From positions 22,243,001-22,307,000 of the forward strand of contig NC_060211.1 of NCBI RefSeq assembly GCF_021130785.1: a stretch of 64,000 nt of DNA, written 5' to 3'. The translations under genes and the position numbers were made by a program. This document shows positions 12,641 to 26,709 of this stretch, one piece after another. Numbering within the stretch: position 1 is the stretch's first letter; each line of letters starts with the position of its first letter. The notes below the pieces were generated by a model. That model had not been told where the DNA came from. It was given only the letters and a program-made list of their open reading frames with translations, and did not search any database. Source of the stretch: Homalodisca vitripennis. Taxonomy: Eukaryota; Arthropoda; Insecta; Hemiptera; Cicadellidae.

Positions 12641-12790
12641 ATTTTTGATGATTGTCTCTCTGTCTGTCAGCATGAAATCTAGAGAATGAAATTAACTATA
12701 CTTGAAATTTTGCATGTAACCTCACGAAGCCTGTTATATGACATGTAATGTGGCGTCCTTAATTTTATTGGTTAATTTTTGTAGTTTTAG
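12640..12790 (+). repeat. Family A dispersed repeat copy
   Basis: Landmarks in order: GTCTCTCTGTCTGTCAGCAT, TCTAGAGAATGAAATTAAC, TGAAATTTTGCATGTAACCT, CGAAGCCTGTTATATGACAT, AATGTGGCGTCC. It is colinear with the copies at 8.4 and 21.3 kb. Confidence 0.6.
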
Positions 12791-13479
12791 TTTATAAATG
12801 AAATTCTCTAAAAGGTTAAGAGTAACTAAGACATTAAGATTCCACAACTTCTTAAAAGCTTTTTATGGCAGTACCTCTCATAGAGACCAGGAGTTTTCGA
12901 CGGTATGGCGACGAGGGAGAGGTGGAAACAAAATTAATATTTCTTCAAGTTCTTTCAATTCTTCAAGAATAATTGGGATGGCCCATATTTGTTAAATTTT
13001 GGTGCGTGCAAGTGTGTACTAATAAAATTGGGTGAAACATGTTGGCAATTTTTATCAAAATCGTAAATGGTATGTCTATGCTCGAACCTGAAATTCTCAG
13101 CAACACATGTAGAATATTACAGAAAAAGAAGGAAATATTTTAGTGATAATACCTCCAATTTTTATAAAAAATATAGGATCTCTTTTGAAAGAATAAAAAC
13201 TCAGGAATTGTTTGTGAACTCAGGAATATTTAATAATAATCAAGGGCGGCTGTATAAAGTTATTCTCTTTGATGTTGGCCGTACTGGTGCACACAGTCAG
13301 TTGTTCAGCACTAGCTAAATACCCACCCGATACGGTCTGTAGATAAAGCATCAGTCAAATGGTATATTAGTTATTCCTTTTGTTATTTGCATTATTCGAA
13401 AGGAGGAGAAGCAATACTACCAGGATAATTTTACATCGAACATTGTCAAACGCTAAATTTTACTTAAAAACCCATGCAA

Positions 13480-13570
13480 AAAATTGATTTGACACGTGAG
13501 GAAGAGGGTAGATTTCAATCCTGGAAACGGCGTGTGCAATTTTTGTTTCCTATGATTCTTTAAACCTATT
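13480..13570 (+). repeat. Retroelement tail-like sequence
   Basis: GAGGAAGAGGGTAGATTTCA followed by CTGGAAACGGCGTGTG closely parallels GAAAAAGAGGGTAGATTTCA at 53.1 kb and, less closely, the family B tails at 6.3 and 11.5 kb. It is probably a truncated 3' end of a related retroelement. The 83-codon plus-strand frame just upstream (13067-13318) may be remnant coding sequence, but I recognise no motif in it. Confidence 0.45.
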
Positions 13571-15884
13571 TATCGCAAATAACAAATATTAAACAAAGAA
13601 TACTGAAATATTTTTCCTGTTACATTTTTACTTTACTTCGTCTCCAGTAATAGTAAATGAATATTAGTTACTCATATCTGTATATGGGGTCTCAGTTTAC
13701 ATGTAGCACCCCGCTGATCTCCAGGTTTCGGGTTTGTTTGAGGCTAATAACTCCAAATTTTAGGGCAGCAAAGTGGGTGAACTATTGGTTTCTTCAAATG
13801 GTTAACACAGATGTAAGCAATTGTATGGAAAATTTTACTGTCCAGATAATAATTCCCAACTAAACAGTTTTATACTATAAATACAGCCTATGCAACCTAA
13901 CTAATAATGTACATAGAATCAGTAGCTATATAAAACAAATCTTACAAATGACTAATGCCAACCATTGCCTTACTGGAGAAATAAATATTGTCCTCAAATA
14001 ATCAAGTAATCCTTTAGCTCTTAGTAATATGGGTCAGTAATAAAGCATTTTAATGGTAAGCTAAAAACTATATACAAGAGACACGTGCACTACTAGAATC
14101 ATCAAGATCATAACTTATTTTCTCTTAGATTTTAACTTTTTAAACATTTACTTTGCACTAAGATAAAAAGGTGGGTTGGAATACAAAACATTAATTAAAC
14201 GTGTTTTCCTCAACAATAACGGAGGGAGAGTAAACATTTCTTTGCCTTTAATTGTAGCAGACTAAATATAATTTCTTTCTTTCTTTCATGTGCACATGAC
14301 GGATTATAAACAAATATTTATATGAAAACAGTCCAATTAGACTAATGAACTGAATTCTTAACCTTAATCACTGTTTTTATATTCATAAATATGAGTATAC
14401 TATAAAATAATTGGAGTCGATATAAATTACAACTTGAATGTCAATATGAATATCGATTAGAAACATGTCGTTTAGTTTTTATTGTTTAAAACCTATGCAA
14501 TATTCAGTATGATATATGCTGTATGTGACAAAATTTATATAACAAAATATACTATTAATTAAAACACCACAAATATTACACTAGACCATGAAAAGTTTTT
14601 TCTAGTAAATACTATAACCATACAGGCATATATTGATTCGTAATATTTCGGCACATAAAGGGTTATTTTATATTGATATTTACAACTTTTTTTTACCAAC
14701 TCAAAACATGTATTAGGACTGCTTTCAAACTAATAAGTAGGTTAAATTCCAATATTATTTCTAATCGGGGAACATCGATGTTGAGAAAATGTAACCTATA
14801 ATAATAAATGTACCTATTTATTAAATTTTATTTACATGTTTATATGTAATAAAATTACCTGTACTCAATGTAATAATTTAATAAGTTTGTATTAAATTAT
14901 TAGTAAGCTTGGTAAACAATGTGAAATATATAAAATATATATTATAAATCAAAACTATCTTTTTCCTAATTTTTTTAATTCCATAACACTCAACCTCCAT
15001 GCAGAAACTAAAGCTACTAAAAAACATGTATAAATATATGTAGATTGATTGAAATAACGAAATGTCGAAATAAGGTTTCAGTTAGCTGAATTATAACATG
15101 TTTTTTTTTTAGGTTTTTCGGTAAAATTGTAGAAACGAACAGCATTTTTGAATCCGTTTGAATGTGGCGGAAGATGGAAGTAGCTCAATAATTATGTGTT
15201 GCCACAATTAGAAAAAAAGTTCTAAACTTATGATATATATATTTTTATTTAATTTGTATATCAGGAAAATTCCAATCCAAGCAAGCATGAAAAATATTGC
15301 TAGAGTGTATTTTAAAACTATCTGAGTGGAATGGAGCGTGAGTTAGTAATTTTCCGGACGGTTAATAACATGGTAGAGTAGGTAGAGAGAAGAATGGAAA
15401 TCATAACATAAAGTGAGGTTAGTATTTTACTGACTGACTCACTGACATAAACTAGCAGTGGCGAGGAAACGTGGGATTTGAAACAAAGGACGGTGGAACA
15501 TGAGCTGGAACTACGAGAAGATCTAAATAATTGTTTCATTTAAGGGCACTTTTTACATAAAAAGTGGTCCATGGGAAATGAAGGTTTTTATAAGCATCTA
15601 GTTTTGCTAAAACATGCCTACATCTACAACGTGTATAACAATAATTATATTTTTATCAACAATTTTTATTATGTACATAGAGAAAATTAAAATCTCAAAC
15701 TATTATACGTTTTAGTTGTATTTAAAACCTTAAAATTTTAATGATTTACATCTTAGCTTATTTTTACTTAGTACTAGTTTATTTTCTTTTTGGGGTTTTG
15801 CACATCACAAAATTATATATAAAGGAACAAGTTTTATATTTCTTATAGAAAATGTAAAGGTTTTAAAACTTCAGTTTTAATATA
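13570..15884. other. AT-rich gene-free DNA
   Basis: No gene is seen. There is a short (TTTC)n run near 14275. A 73-codon minus-strand frame at 15318-15539 is Ser-rich and has no domain; it is not called. Confidence 0.4.
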
Positions 15885-17225
15885 CAGTGTTAGCCAGTGA
15901 AACGGGAAGATTTAAATGAGTAATTATTTCTTTAAGAAAATTAATTTTATTATTTAATTGTCATAAATATAAAGAAAAAAGGTAGCCATTTACTGTACAA
16001 TAAGTGAAAAAATTATTTTTCAAATATAACACTTGTCATAATGTAATCTATGCACTGCTGCAGCCGGGCCTGGAAGTTTTCTTATGACATTTTGCAGTAT
16101 GTTGACTGGTATTCCTTCGGTTTAGTCCCCGAATTCGTTTTTTTAGGTCAGGGATAGTTCTATGTGGATCGTTCTGAAAAACTCTTGTTTTTAAATAACA
16201 ATATAGAAAAAACGTCACAGGCTGTCAAATCTGGAGAGCCAGGGGGGCAAAGGATATCCCCGTTTCGGGAAATGACGCCACTTCAAAACAAAGCATTCAC
16301 AACATTCATAGCAACTCTTGCAGTGTGGCTTGTTGCCCCATCTTGTTGAACATTGTGTGTTCATTTACTGGAAAACGGAGAGTTGTGGCGTAAGAAAGTT
16401 CTGGATCATTGCAACGTAATGCACAGAGTTAACAGTCACAGCACTTCCATTGCTATCCTCAAAGAAAAATGGGCCTATGATTCCTCTTGCTGACATTGCG
16501 CACCAAACCGTCACTTTTTCAGCATGAAGAGGCGTTTCATGAAGTACGCCAGGTTTTCCTCAGACCAATATTTGAATTTTTTGTTTATTAACAAAACCAG
16601 AGAGGTGGAAATGCGCCCTCAACGCTCATCCACAAGTTGTTTACTTGGTCGACATTTTCTTCAAGTCTTCTGGCCATTTCCTTACAAAATTGTAATTGTT
16701 ACTGATGGTCAGTTGGTTTGAGAGATTACACAATTTGTATTTTGTATGGGGTGAAAATTTAAATCTTGATGAAGAATCCTTCTCACCGAAGTTTTGCTTA
16801 TTCCAAGGCGTAGAGCATGTTGTTTGGCAGATCGGCGTGGACTTCTGAGCACTGCCTGTTAAACAGTAGCGGTATTTTTGAGGGGTTCGAACGATTTTTG
16901 CACTCCCAACTCGTTTTTTAAAACGTTGATCCAGTTTGTTCAAGGTTGTTTATCCACCAACGAATTGCGTTATCCGAAGGAACAGGCCTGTTGCGCGGTA
17001 TGTTGAAATGGCGTCCGAAAACACGTCGCGTTTTCACCAAACTCTCACCATTCGTATAATACGCTTTAACTGCGTAGCCGCGATGTTTACCCGTCCAACG
17101 ATCCATCTCAACTAAATGGCGGGACACACAGGTAGAAAGGAGCCGGCCACTAGTACCAACCCCCACCACTCACATTCCAACTGTCAAGGCCATCTCCAAT
17201 CTTCCCATTTCACTGGCTAACCCTG
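15885..17225 (-). mobile_element. Tc1/mariner-superfamily DNA transposon, full-length but inactive
   Basis: The left end reads CAGTGTTAGCCAGTGAAACG. The complement of the right end reads CAGGGTTAGCCAGTGAAATG. The terminal inverted repeats match at about 26 of 28 positions. TA dinucleotides lie immediately outside both ends (15883-15884 and 17226-17227), which is the usual target duplication for this superfamily. The total length of 1341 bp is normal for an autonomous mariner. Internal minus-strand coding similarity is clear but interrupted many times, so the copy is a dead insertion, old enough to have accumulated stops yet with its ends well kept. Confidence 0.92.
16030..17170 (-). pseudogene. 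Mariner-like transposase pseudogene
   Basis: On the minus strand, the N-terminal DNA-binding region is open from about 17169 to 16918. It includes the words AVKAYYTNGESLVKTRR and RPVPSDNAIRWWINNLEQTG, typical of the helix-turn-helix part of insect Tc1/mariner transposases. After 16918 the similarity shifts frame (KKRVGSAKIVRTPQ begins a second frame at 16943). It then continues with scattered stops as ALRLGISKTSVRRILHQDL, KYWSEENL, NVQQDGATSHTARVAMNV and SPDLTACD. The last two words carry the second and third acidic catalytic positions (QQDGA..H and PDL..CD). With several stops and frameshifts it cannot encode a working enzyme. The start is uncertain: an internal Met at about residue 22 (MDRWTGKHRG) is an alternative. 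Confidence 0.88.
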
Positions 17226-17227
17226 TA

Positions 17228-19390
17228 CTTTCAATTAAGTCAAAAAATTGTGTATTCTAAAACTATAAAAAACTAGAGACCTTGAAAATTATATATTATT
17301 AAGATACATACAGCAAACATATTTTGATCGCAATTCACGTCCTTCGATTCAGCAAACAAACTAATATTGAGCAGCTAAAAGTCCTTGACAATGTATTGGA
17401 CAGCTGTTGTCGGTTGCTTCCTGGCAGAGTATTTTTATAACACAGAGGAATAAAGTAAAAGAAATGCAAAAACCTAGCATAAATAGGTGTGATCATTCTT
17501 TATCTTTTGCAAACATTTTTGTAGCAATTGGAGAATATTTCCTAACAGGGGTAGGAATTAGCTTAATACATGTTGTGTTGGAACCCATTAGGTGTAGCAA
17601 GAATTAAAAACACACATTTTTTAAATAGAGAATTCTTAAAGACAATAAAATAATACACACCTAAAAACAATATAGCCCTAGCCGAAAATTGACCGAGGTA
17701 CTGAACTTTTATTTTCTTATCTTTAAACAATCAGAAACCGTTCCTCTGAAAGTTAATTATTGTTCTCATTTACTTTGTCTCGCCCGCTCGATCTTCTTCG
17801 TGGGATCTTAAATGTTGTTATAGTTCTAAATTAACCTCGAGTTTGTATGTTGGGATGTAAATGTTACAACAGGTTCATTATTGTGAGCGTCCTTTCAAAA
17901 CGTTGTAGATAAAATTTAAAAGGGAATATATGTTGTATTTTGGTTTTTAAAGATTTGCATGGTTTAGTCTGCGAGTAGTAGTTTTACTAGCACGTTAAAA
18001 ACCCAACATCAACTGATATAACTGGTTCGGCTTGATGGTTTATAATCGATTAATGCTAGTTAATTTATTACCTTCCAAGTTTAATTTAATCATGTTAAGT
18101 ATGAGTCTCTTCATATTATAATGCGAATAGAAGTATAATAAAATGTGTAGATAAAATTATCAATGTAATTCTTCATTTTTATTTTAAAATCAGCATTCAA
18201 TTATATGTTTTAAAATTTTTACTAAATATAAGTACTCTTTAAAAAAATGTATCAATTTTAATATTGATTATTTTAAATATTTACTATACTCACTATAGTT
18301 TAACAAGAAGAACGAACTAGAAGTCGACTGATTTTTAGCTGCATCCAATTTACAAATTTTTAATACTAATTTTGGTTAAATATAAATCCGAAAATGTTAA
18401 TGTACAGTAGTAATAGGTAAAATAATTATCTTGAATACTAATTTTTACGCTCAAAAGTTCCGACGATCTTGGCAACCAAAACCAAAAACCAAGCACCTTT
18501 TATAAGGGTCAACTTTTACCACGGTATTTTATAGAAATCTTTTGTGGCAATGATATTAAGGAAACCGAAGATCAAACTCGGCAGTTCTTTTTACATTTGG
18601 CTGGCTTAGTTATAGTAATCACAGAACAAATGAAAATTCCAAAGGAATAAAATAAGAGTTTTTATTTCTAGAACTCATGTTTCCGGGTTAATTAATTAGC
18701 AATGTAGTCTCGTTTAGTTAATCCATGGAAGTTTATTATTATATTGGTCTTATATTGATCCATATAAAATTTATTGTTTTATTTGTTATTATGATTATTA
18801 TAGTAGTGCACAGTATTTATATAAATGCTCAGTAAATTTGTATTTTAGTTTATGTTTATTAAATTTATATAATGAAAATAAACGTTATCACCTCTAAGAA
18901 AATCAAAACATCATTTCTTTCCACTTTAACACTACGTTAAGCAAAGTATTTCGAAACTTTTGTACTATTTTCTGTTATTTGCAGTACATTAGGTACAAAA
19001 ATTAAATTAATTTAGAAAAATGTATCCAAAATAGTAATTACTAAAAATTATACAGTGAAGTTAGAAATATTCAAACTAATTGCAATTTTTAGAGCAGTTT
19101 AAAAATTCATTGGAACGCGGATGAAAAGCTATTTAATACTTAAAGGTCTATAATAAAATCAAATGTTAAAATACTAAACACGATTCTAACAATTATGAAA
19201 ACAAAACCTGGAAGTTCTAGAAATTGGAAGAATAGAAAAAGGTTCAGTTGTGAATTATGGTTGGATAATTTATAAAGAATTAACCGCTAAAAACATTATC
19301 CTCGAATCATTCTCATGTATAAAAGACGACAAAGTCAATTTTAAGAAAATTTTTTGAATAAAATGCAAATAATGATCAAAACTTATATAT
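17228..19390. other. AT-rich gene-free DNA
   Basis: Nothing identifiable between the mariner element and the microsatellite. Confidence 0.4.
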
Positions 19391-19392
19391 GT

Positions 19393-21059
<1,667 letters not shown>

Positions 21060-21060
<1 letters not shown>

Positions 21061-21375
21061 ACGTGAAAAGATATCTCGATAGAGATATCTATATTCAATT
21101 TTACACTTGTCTTCACTTCAAAATAGACAAGAACTATTTCTTTTATGGTGCATTTCCATTCGTGAAATTTGGCTGATTGTCGTTGAAGCACATTACTCAG
21201 TAGGCTGGCACAAATTTTCTCTTGTCTGCAGGGAATGTAAAAATTTACTTTATGGGGAATTGGTTCTATGCCTATCTATTAATTTCAAAAATAAAATTAT
21301 CTGCAAACTTGAAATCTCATATGCAACCTCAGCAAAGCCTATTACGTGATATGTGACGTCACACACTACGTGCCT
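21060..21375 (+). repeat. Family A dispersed repeat, long copy
   Basis: Starts near a palindrome (AGATATCTCGATAGAGATATC, with a matching T after it). It continues through TAGACAAGAACTATTTC, GTCGTTGAAGCACATTACTC, AACTTGAAATCTCATATGC and AACCTCAGCAAAGCCTATTA to GTGATATGTGACGTCA. Landmarks are shared with 8.3, 12.7 and 58.4 kb. The 80-codon frame across it is a by-product. Confidence 0.5.
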
Positions 21376-22002
21376 ACCTTACGTGTTACTAATCTACGGA
21401 AGAATGCAGAATTAACATGTAATTCTCAAATCAAATAGTCATATTACATTTGAATTTATTGTTTTTTGATATACAAAATACATATTAATTAGTTAAAATT
21501 ATTTTTAAATATTCCGATAGTAGCTATATTATATAAAATTTTAATATATTTGAATCTCGAATATAAAGTTTGCCTGCAAAGTGTTTCTCTCATTTTGAAC
21601 ATCATAGTACAATATTAAATATTAAAATGCAATTTGAAACATAAGGCACCAATACATTTTCCTTACTTGATAAATATATATTATAATCGTAATTGTTTGA
21701 CATACAATATCCAGTAAAAAAGGTAAAAGCACATTTCAAAAGAACTTTGCATACTTTTAAATAGTTTGAAAATATAAAAAGTACCTCTATATTAGATTCA
21801 CCTTTTTGATTGTGATTCTTGGTATGAGGTTTTATTTTTTATGAATCAAATTCCTTAACATATGCAAAATTTTCCCATCACTAATGGACTCACCTTATGA
21901 CGCTGAGGACAACGTGCCTAGTCTGTCTGTGTATAAATCACGCAACCTCTTCATGTAACGTAAAAGAACGCCAAGGCAGTATTAGATACTATGCGATGAT
22001 CA

Positions 22003-22130
22003 CTAACAGATGAGGGGCTCAGCTCCACAAGGTCCCCCGGGGTCATTAAGGTTAATCAGCTTATTTGAGTCGATCCCAGCTAGTGGCCAGTAGTCGGCTT
22101 GTGCTACTCAGAACCCCATCATATCACTAA
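22003..22130. repeat. GC-rich block, probable SINE or repeat fragment
   Basis: About 130 bp of much higher G+C than its flanks (AGGTCCCCCGGGGTCATTAA and following), with no open frame. The block stands out in the same way as those at 39.8, 48.5 and 52.0 kb. The family is not recognised. Confidence 0.35.
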
Positions 22131-24290
22131 TTATTCTCTAGTTTGCTATGCCTAATCGATAATAGAAGTCATAACTTATTTTTGTATTCATTCTTATAAA
22201 AGAGTCTCCCCTACTGTAATAAGATTCCTTATCCGTTAGGAGACTTTTTTTAGTTTGGGCTAAAATTTGTCTACAATATTTAATATTTTCAAACATTTAA
22301 AAAACTTTTAGTCGTTTAAGCATAATTGTAGTGTAACATTAAACGAAGTAAACAGAATTTTCCTTAGGAGTTACCATCGTTGAGTTTACTTGGTTGCCCT
22401 GATGAAATAAATATATACGTAGGCGGCTCCATGAAACCTACTTAATCTGTTCATAAATCTCTCCATATCATTCAGTAGTCTACTTTAATAATAAGTTTTC
22501 TGTGATAATTTTTCATTTTCCTGAAAATGGTGTAGCTTTCCATGGGTAATTCAGCAAGGAAAATGACGACAGATTTTTAATATGTATAAATGAAAAGTAA
22601 AAAAAGCTTCAGTTCCATGAAATTCAGTATTAAAAGTAGTACATTTTCACTATTTTGACAAATGATATAATATACAACTTCTACTTTTCAGTATTGTACT
22701 TAGTAATATCTATAGCTTTTTTTACCCAATTTCATCATTTCAAATCAACCAGTTCTTCAACTAAAATATTGTTCTGTAAAACAAAAATTTTTTTGGAATT
22801 TAAGTTTTTCTCATTTTGATACCATAAACAAATTTCTGAAATATTCGTCCTCGGAGTGTTAAAATTTATTTGTTAAAATTCTCAATGTTACCTAATGTGA
22901 TAAAACTTTATTACTTACTTAAAGGATGAGAAAATTTGTAATATACTACTGCGTGGATTTCTAGGCTAAAGGAATTAATAACCATATTATATCTGATATA
23001 ATATAATATTGAATATAGCTCTACACAAATAGCTGATATATAGCTCCAGCACGTTGGCTCACTCTTTCCCGCCCTTAAATTGTAGCATCATAAATAACCA
23101 CTTCAAAATGGCATCCGAAGTATGGTAAGCTAGAGAAGAGTTTATGGTCATTGGAAAATATTACCTATTTTACAACCATTTCTGAAATATTTAAAATGAC
23201 ACTTTACAAAACTACAAATGTGTTCATGTCTGTCCTTAAAGTCATAAAATAACGCTTCTTTGCGAGCTTATGAAGTGATGAAGTGGTGTGAAATAAATGC
23301 ATAGTTTCGTATTTTTATAAACTTTAATATTTGTTATTAAACACGTTGACTCCATTGAAGTGAACATATGATAGTAGAAGTCTTATAGTCTCTGCCTGAG
23401 GAATCTCTGTACAAATAGTCATAGAAGTTGCTATGTTTAATATGAAACTTTAAACACTGATGATACAGAGCTCAGAAATTAGAGAGCATAATCATTTTAA
23501 ATTAAATACCAAGGATCAATAACTAGGTTATGTGGAATATTTGGGTATTTAATTTCTGTATTTTATATAGATTTAGTTATTTCCATTTTTTATTTCTGAT
23601 ATTTTATACCTGAATTTGGGAGATCTCTGAATTTACTAAGTGAAACAAATGTACAGAGATGCTATAAGATAAAATAAACGTTTTAAAAACTATCCATGTC
23701 GTTTTATTGTTTTGGTTTCTGAAATTTCAGTGTAACCCATATAAAAAGCCAATATACACTTATATAATCTAATTTTTCTATTACATGTAGATAGTACTAA
23801 AATATCGATTTGATGATTATAGATATTTTTATAATACATAAAGTGTTAATTTCTCATGTGTTCTACCCATTGGCAACCAAAAAAATTTTAACCATGAACC
23901 TATACTCAATTTAAAATGTCATTCAGAAATTCCGGTGATAATTTTTCCTATCTAATTTTTCAATTGGTAAATAAAGAAAACTTTATTTTAGCGTTAATAT
24001 GAGTATTAACTCTATGCGAATTTACAATAAATTCAGTCCATATGAGGAAAATTTTCTCAGATAAGCAAATGCTTAAATTAGGACGGAAAGAGATTTTTAA
24101 CCCTTAAGATTTCCAAACGTTTTTGGAAGGTTTTACAAAGCAATCTGATGATTAAAGATATTTTCCACCAATAAATGACGATGCACCAATACATTTGCTG
24201 TTTAACAACATGCTAAAAGTATTTTCTGTACCATTTTAAAATAGTTATACTCATAACTCATATAGTGAGCTCGGCCAACGCAAGCATTAT
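22130..24290. other. AT-rich gene-free DNA
   Basis: No gene, RNA or element end is recognised. Confidence 0.4.
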
Positions 24291-24580
24291 CTATTCACAA
24301 GTGACACATCCAGAATATTCTGTTTGAGAGGAGACATCAAGTGCTGCTGACACTGCGTGAAACTTGTATAGATGCGGGTGTGCACTGCATTTAGATGTGT
24401 TACGTATCACTATGTGTAGTCTGCTGGTCTCACAGCTATTCACAAGTGACACATCCAGAATATTCTGTTTGAGAGGAGACATCAAGTGCTGCTGACACTG
24501 CGTGAAACTTGTATAGATGCGGGTGTGCACTGCATTTAGATGTGTTACGTATCACTATGTGTAGTCTGCTGGTCTCACAG
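24291..24580. repeat. Two-copy 145-bp tandem duplication
   Basis: The unit begins CTATTCACAAGTGACACATC at 24291 and again at 24436. The two copies look essentially identical by eye over 145 bp. The unit is richer in G+C than its flanks and contains the palindromic word TGTGCACT. The 79-codon minus-strand frame across it repeats the same peptide and is not taken as a gene. Confidence 0.95.
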
Positions 24581-24670
24581 CCACTGATCTGTAATTAGCT
24601 AATAATTAACTAACTAGTTACATTTAAAACTTAAGTTAAACAGGACAACAACTTTTACACTCAACTAAAC

Positions 24671-25205
24671 CGATGAAATGAAATGAAATGAAATGAAAAA
24701 TGACTTTATTAGAGGCGAAGTTAGGACTATAAAGTCCTCTCTACCACTTAACCTCATAAAAATTAAACTAACATATATATGAATACATTTATAACTAAAA
24801 CTTAGTCTATTTATTTACACTATATATTAAATGAATCTTAAAATAAAAACAATCATCAATAATTAGTGTGATTATATACAAATTTACAATAATATCGCAA
24901 GACACACACTCGCATTCATTCAACTTGCATGCAATTGCCCTAAGTACCGCACACCAAAGCCGCCAATCACTATACCCCCTGAGCCCCCAGCATCAAGGCC
25001 CTGACCTCCGCCCCAAAGCGAGCGCGCTTATCGATGGCTCTGATGTTCACGGGTAAAGCATTCCACAATCGACAGGCAGAAACTGTAAACGATTTGCTAA
25101 AGGTAGTAGTTTGATGAATTGGGATAGATAATAAGGATGTACCCCTCCTTGTACTTCTTTCACTTATTTCAGACATAAATCGAAAGTGAGTGAGTGATGA
25201 GTAAG
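24671..25205 (-). mobile_element. Non-LTR retrotransposon (LINE) 3' end
   Basis: The minus-strand frame 25176-24970 encodes FSKSFTVSACRLWNALPVNI followed by an FGAEVRAL-type ending. This is the usual C-terminal segment of reverse transcriptases in Jockey/CR1/RTE-type insect LINEs. A short 3' non-coding part follows, then a tail of about four ATTTC units (GAAAT on the plus strand, 24673-24697). It is strongly 5'-truncated near 25205. The family is recognised from the conserved C-terminal pattern; the clade is not certain. Confidence 0.8.
24970..25176 (-). pseudogene. LINE reverse transcriptase C-terminal fragment
   Basis: 68 codons remain open to a stop at 24970. The conserved block S-x-S-F-T-V-S-A-C-R-L-W-N-A-L-P-V-N-I-R lies near residues 30-46. 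The catalytic fingers/palm region is absent because the copy is 5'-truncated, so it is a fragment and not a functional gene. The upstream ATG is incidental. Confidence 0.75.
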
Positions 25206-25934
25206 TTAGTTTATTGAAAAGGATATAAATAATTTATTGCTAAACATAACCAGATAATTCAATTAAATACATGATTAATTGTATTTATTTTTAGTTTTGT
25301 TTTATATACAGGTCATTTCAGTATAATATTAGTTGCTGAATGGTATAAATAAATATTTAATAATCTATTTCAGTGTTAAAATATTATTGAAACACCCTGT
25401 ATAGCTCTGTAATATTAGTTTGGTTTCTTTTTCGTAAACCTGTTAGATTTTTTTATTTGCAACTTTAAAATGGATTTACTTATAGTTTTTGTGATACAAT
25501 CTCTTTTTGGAAAACCGAACACAGCATTAGATATGAAACAATCTGCCTTTTAAATAGTTGCTGACTAAATATGTACATGTCAAATTACACTTTTCGTTCA
25601 AACCAAACAGTAGCATTTACTTTTAAAATCACCTTCTAAAACATTTAATCTGCTCTTTTGTTGATATCGGACGATAAATAATTAAAAAACGTTAATAATG
25701 CTTTCGTAAATTATGTTTCACAATCAAATTTGGAATTATTACTAGTATTTCTTTTTCAATTACTACACATTGTGTTACAAAATGTTAAAGTAATTCTCAG
25801 GCAACCTGTTTTTTTTAATAGTTTATAAGGATATAATAAATTGTAAACAATGAAAAACAATCGCCGTCTCGTATTTCGTTGAACTATTGTTATTAGAGAT
25901 TTCTGATTTTTCCTTTTTTGATCAGAATCGAAAC

Positions 25935-26130
25935 TCAGAAAGCCTCTTAACGAGGTACAAGTAACTCACGAATCAAATTTAAAATCTATACCGCTCATTC
26001 CATTAACGAAATATCCTGCGTACAGATAGACAGACGAATATAATATGGAAAAGAAATATTTCTTAAAAGTTAAATCTCCAGCAGACAAAAAAGAAACTGT
26101 GTCACCCTGCTGAGTGATAGGTTTTACAGA
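25935..26130 (-). repeat. Family A dispersed repeat fragment
   Basis: AACGAAATATCCTGCGTACA and AGATAGACAGACGAATA, followed by GCTGAGTGATAGG, correspond in order to the better-kept minus-oriented copies at 26.5 and 44.4 kb. Strongly diverged. Confidence 0.45.
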
Positions 26131-26214
26131 CGCCCAAAATTATAAACATTCTTGTCCGTGTAAAAATAAGGAACAATTTAAAATGATGACAAACGCCTAG
26201 TCTCCCTTTATAAC

Positions 26215-26395
26215 TAATGTCCGTGGAATTAAATGCACCATAATTGAACTTAGTGTTCCTCAACTAGAAATTAAGATCCGTGTATAATTTCAAGTCTATG
26301 TGTCAGTTCTTTTTCGATATATCGTGTGGACAGATAGACGTAAAATTTTCCTCTATGAGTGATAGATAGGCTTTGTTAATGCTCAATTAATAAAT
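26215..26395 (-). repeat. Family A dispersed repeat copy
   Basis: Contains AATGCACCATAATTGAACT, TTTCAAGTCTATGTGTCAGT, ATATATCGTGTGGACAGATA and GTGATAGATAGGCTTTGTTA, in the same order as the 26.5-kb copy about 300 bp away. Confidence 0.6.
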
Positions 26396-26529
26396 AAAAA
26401 TTTCACATGTTGAAATCTAATATTGTTGTATTCAGTTTATTTACAAATTAATTAATTCTGCTATTTTCTCCTTTCCATAACGGTTACCAAAAATACCAAT
26501 GTAAAAAAATTCAATAATGCTTAGACAAA

Positions 26530-26705
26530 TACTATCCAGTGACATGCATCATAATCGGCCTCAGTGTTGCGCATATAAAGATGAAGCTTCATGCACATTC
26601 TAATCTACAATTTCGTTCATTTTGAGACATCGTGTGGACAGATAGACAGCAGAAATGAAATTATTCCAGGCCCTCGAGTAATAGGCTTTGATAACGCTCA
26701 GCTAA
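26530..26705 (-). repeat. Family A dispersed repeat copy
   Basis: Contains GTGACATGCATCATAATCGG, GATGAAGCTTCATGCACATT, GAGACATCGTGTGGACAGAT and CCCTCGAGTAATAGGCTTTG. It is adjacent and parallel to the copies at 25.9 and 26.2 kb, making a small head-to-tail cluster. Confidence 0.65.
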
Positions 26706-26709
26706 TAAA

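Noticed and set aside
16641..16943. 100-codon minus-strand frame in the mariner element
   Set aside because: Only its first part is transposase-like. After VRTPQ the frame is not the transposase frame, whose similarity continues in a neighbouring frame with stops.
24291..24530. 79-codon minus-strand frame with an internal peptide repeat
   Set aside because: The peptide repeat mirrors the 145-bp DNA duplication and has no support as a gene.
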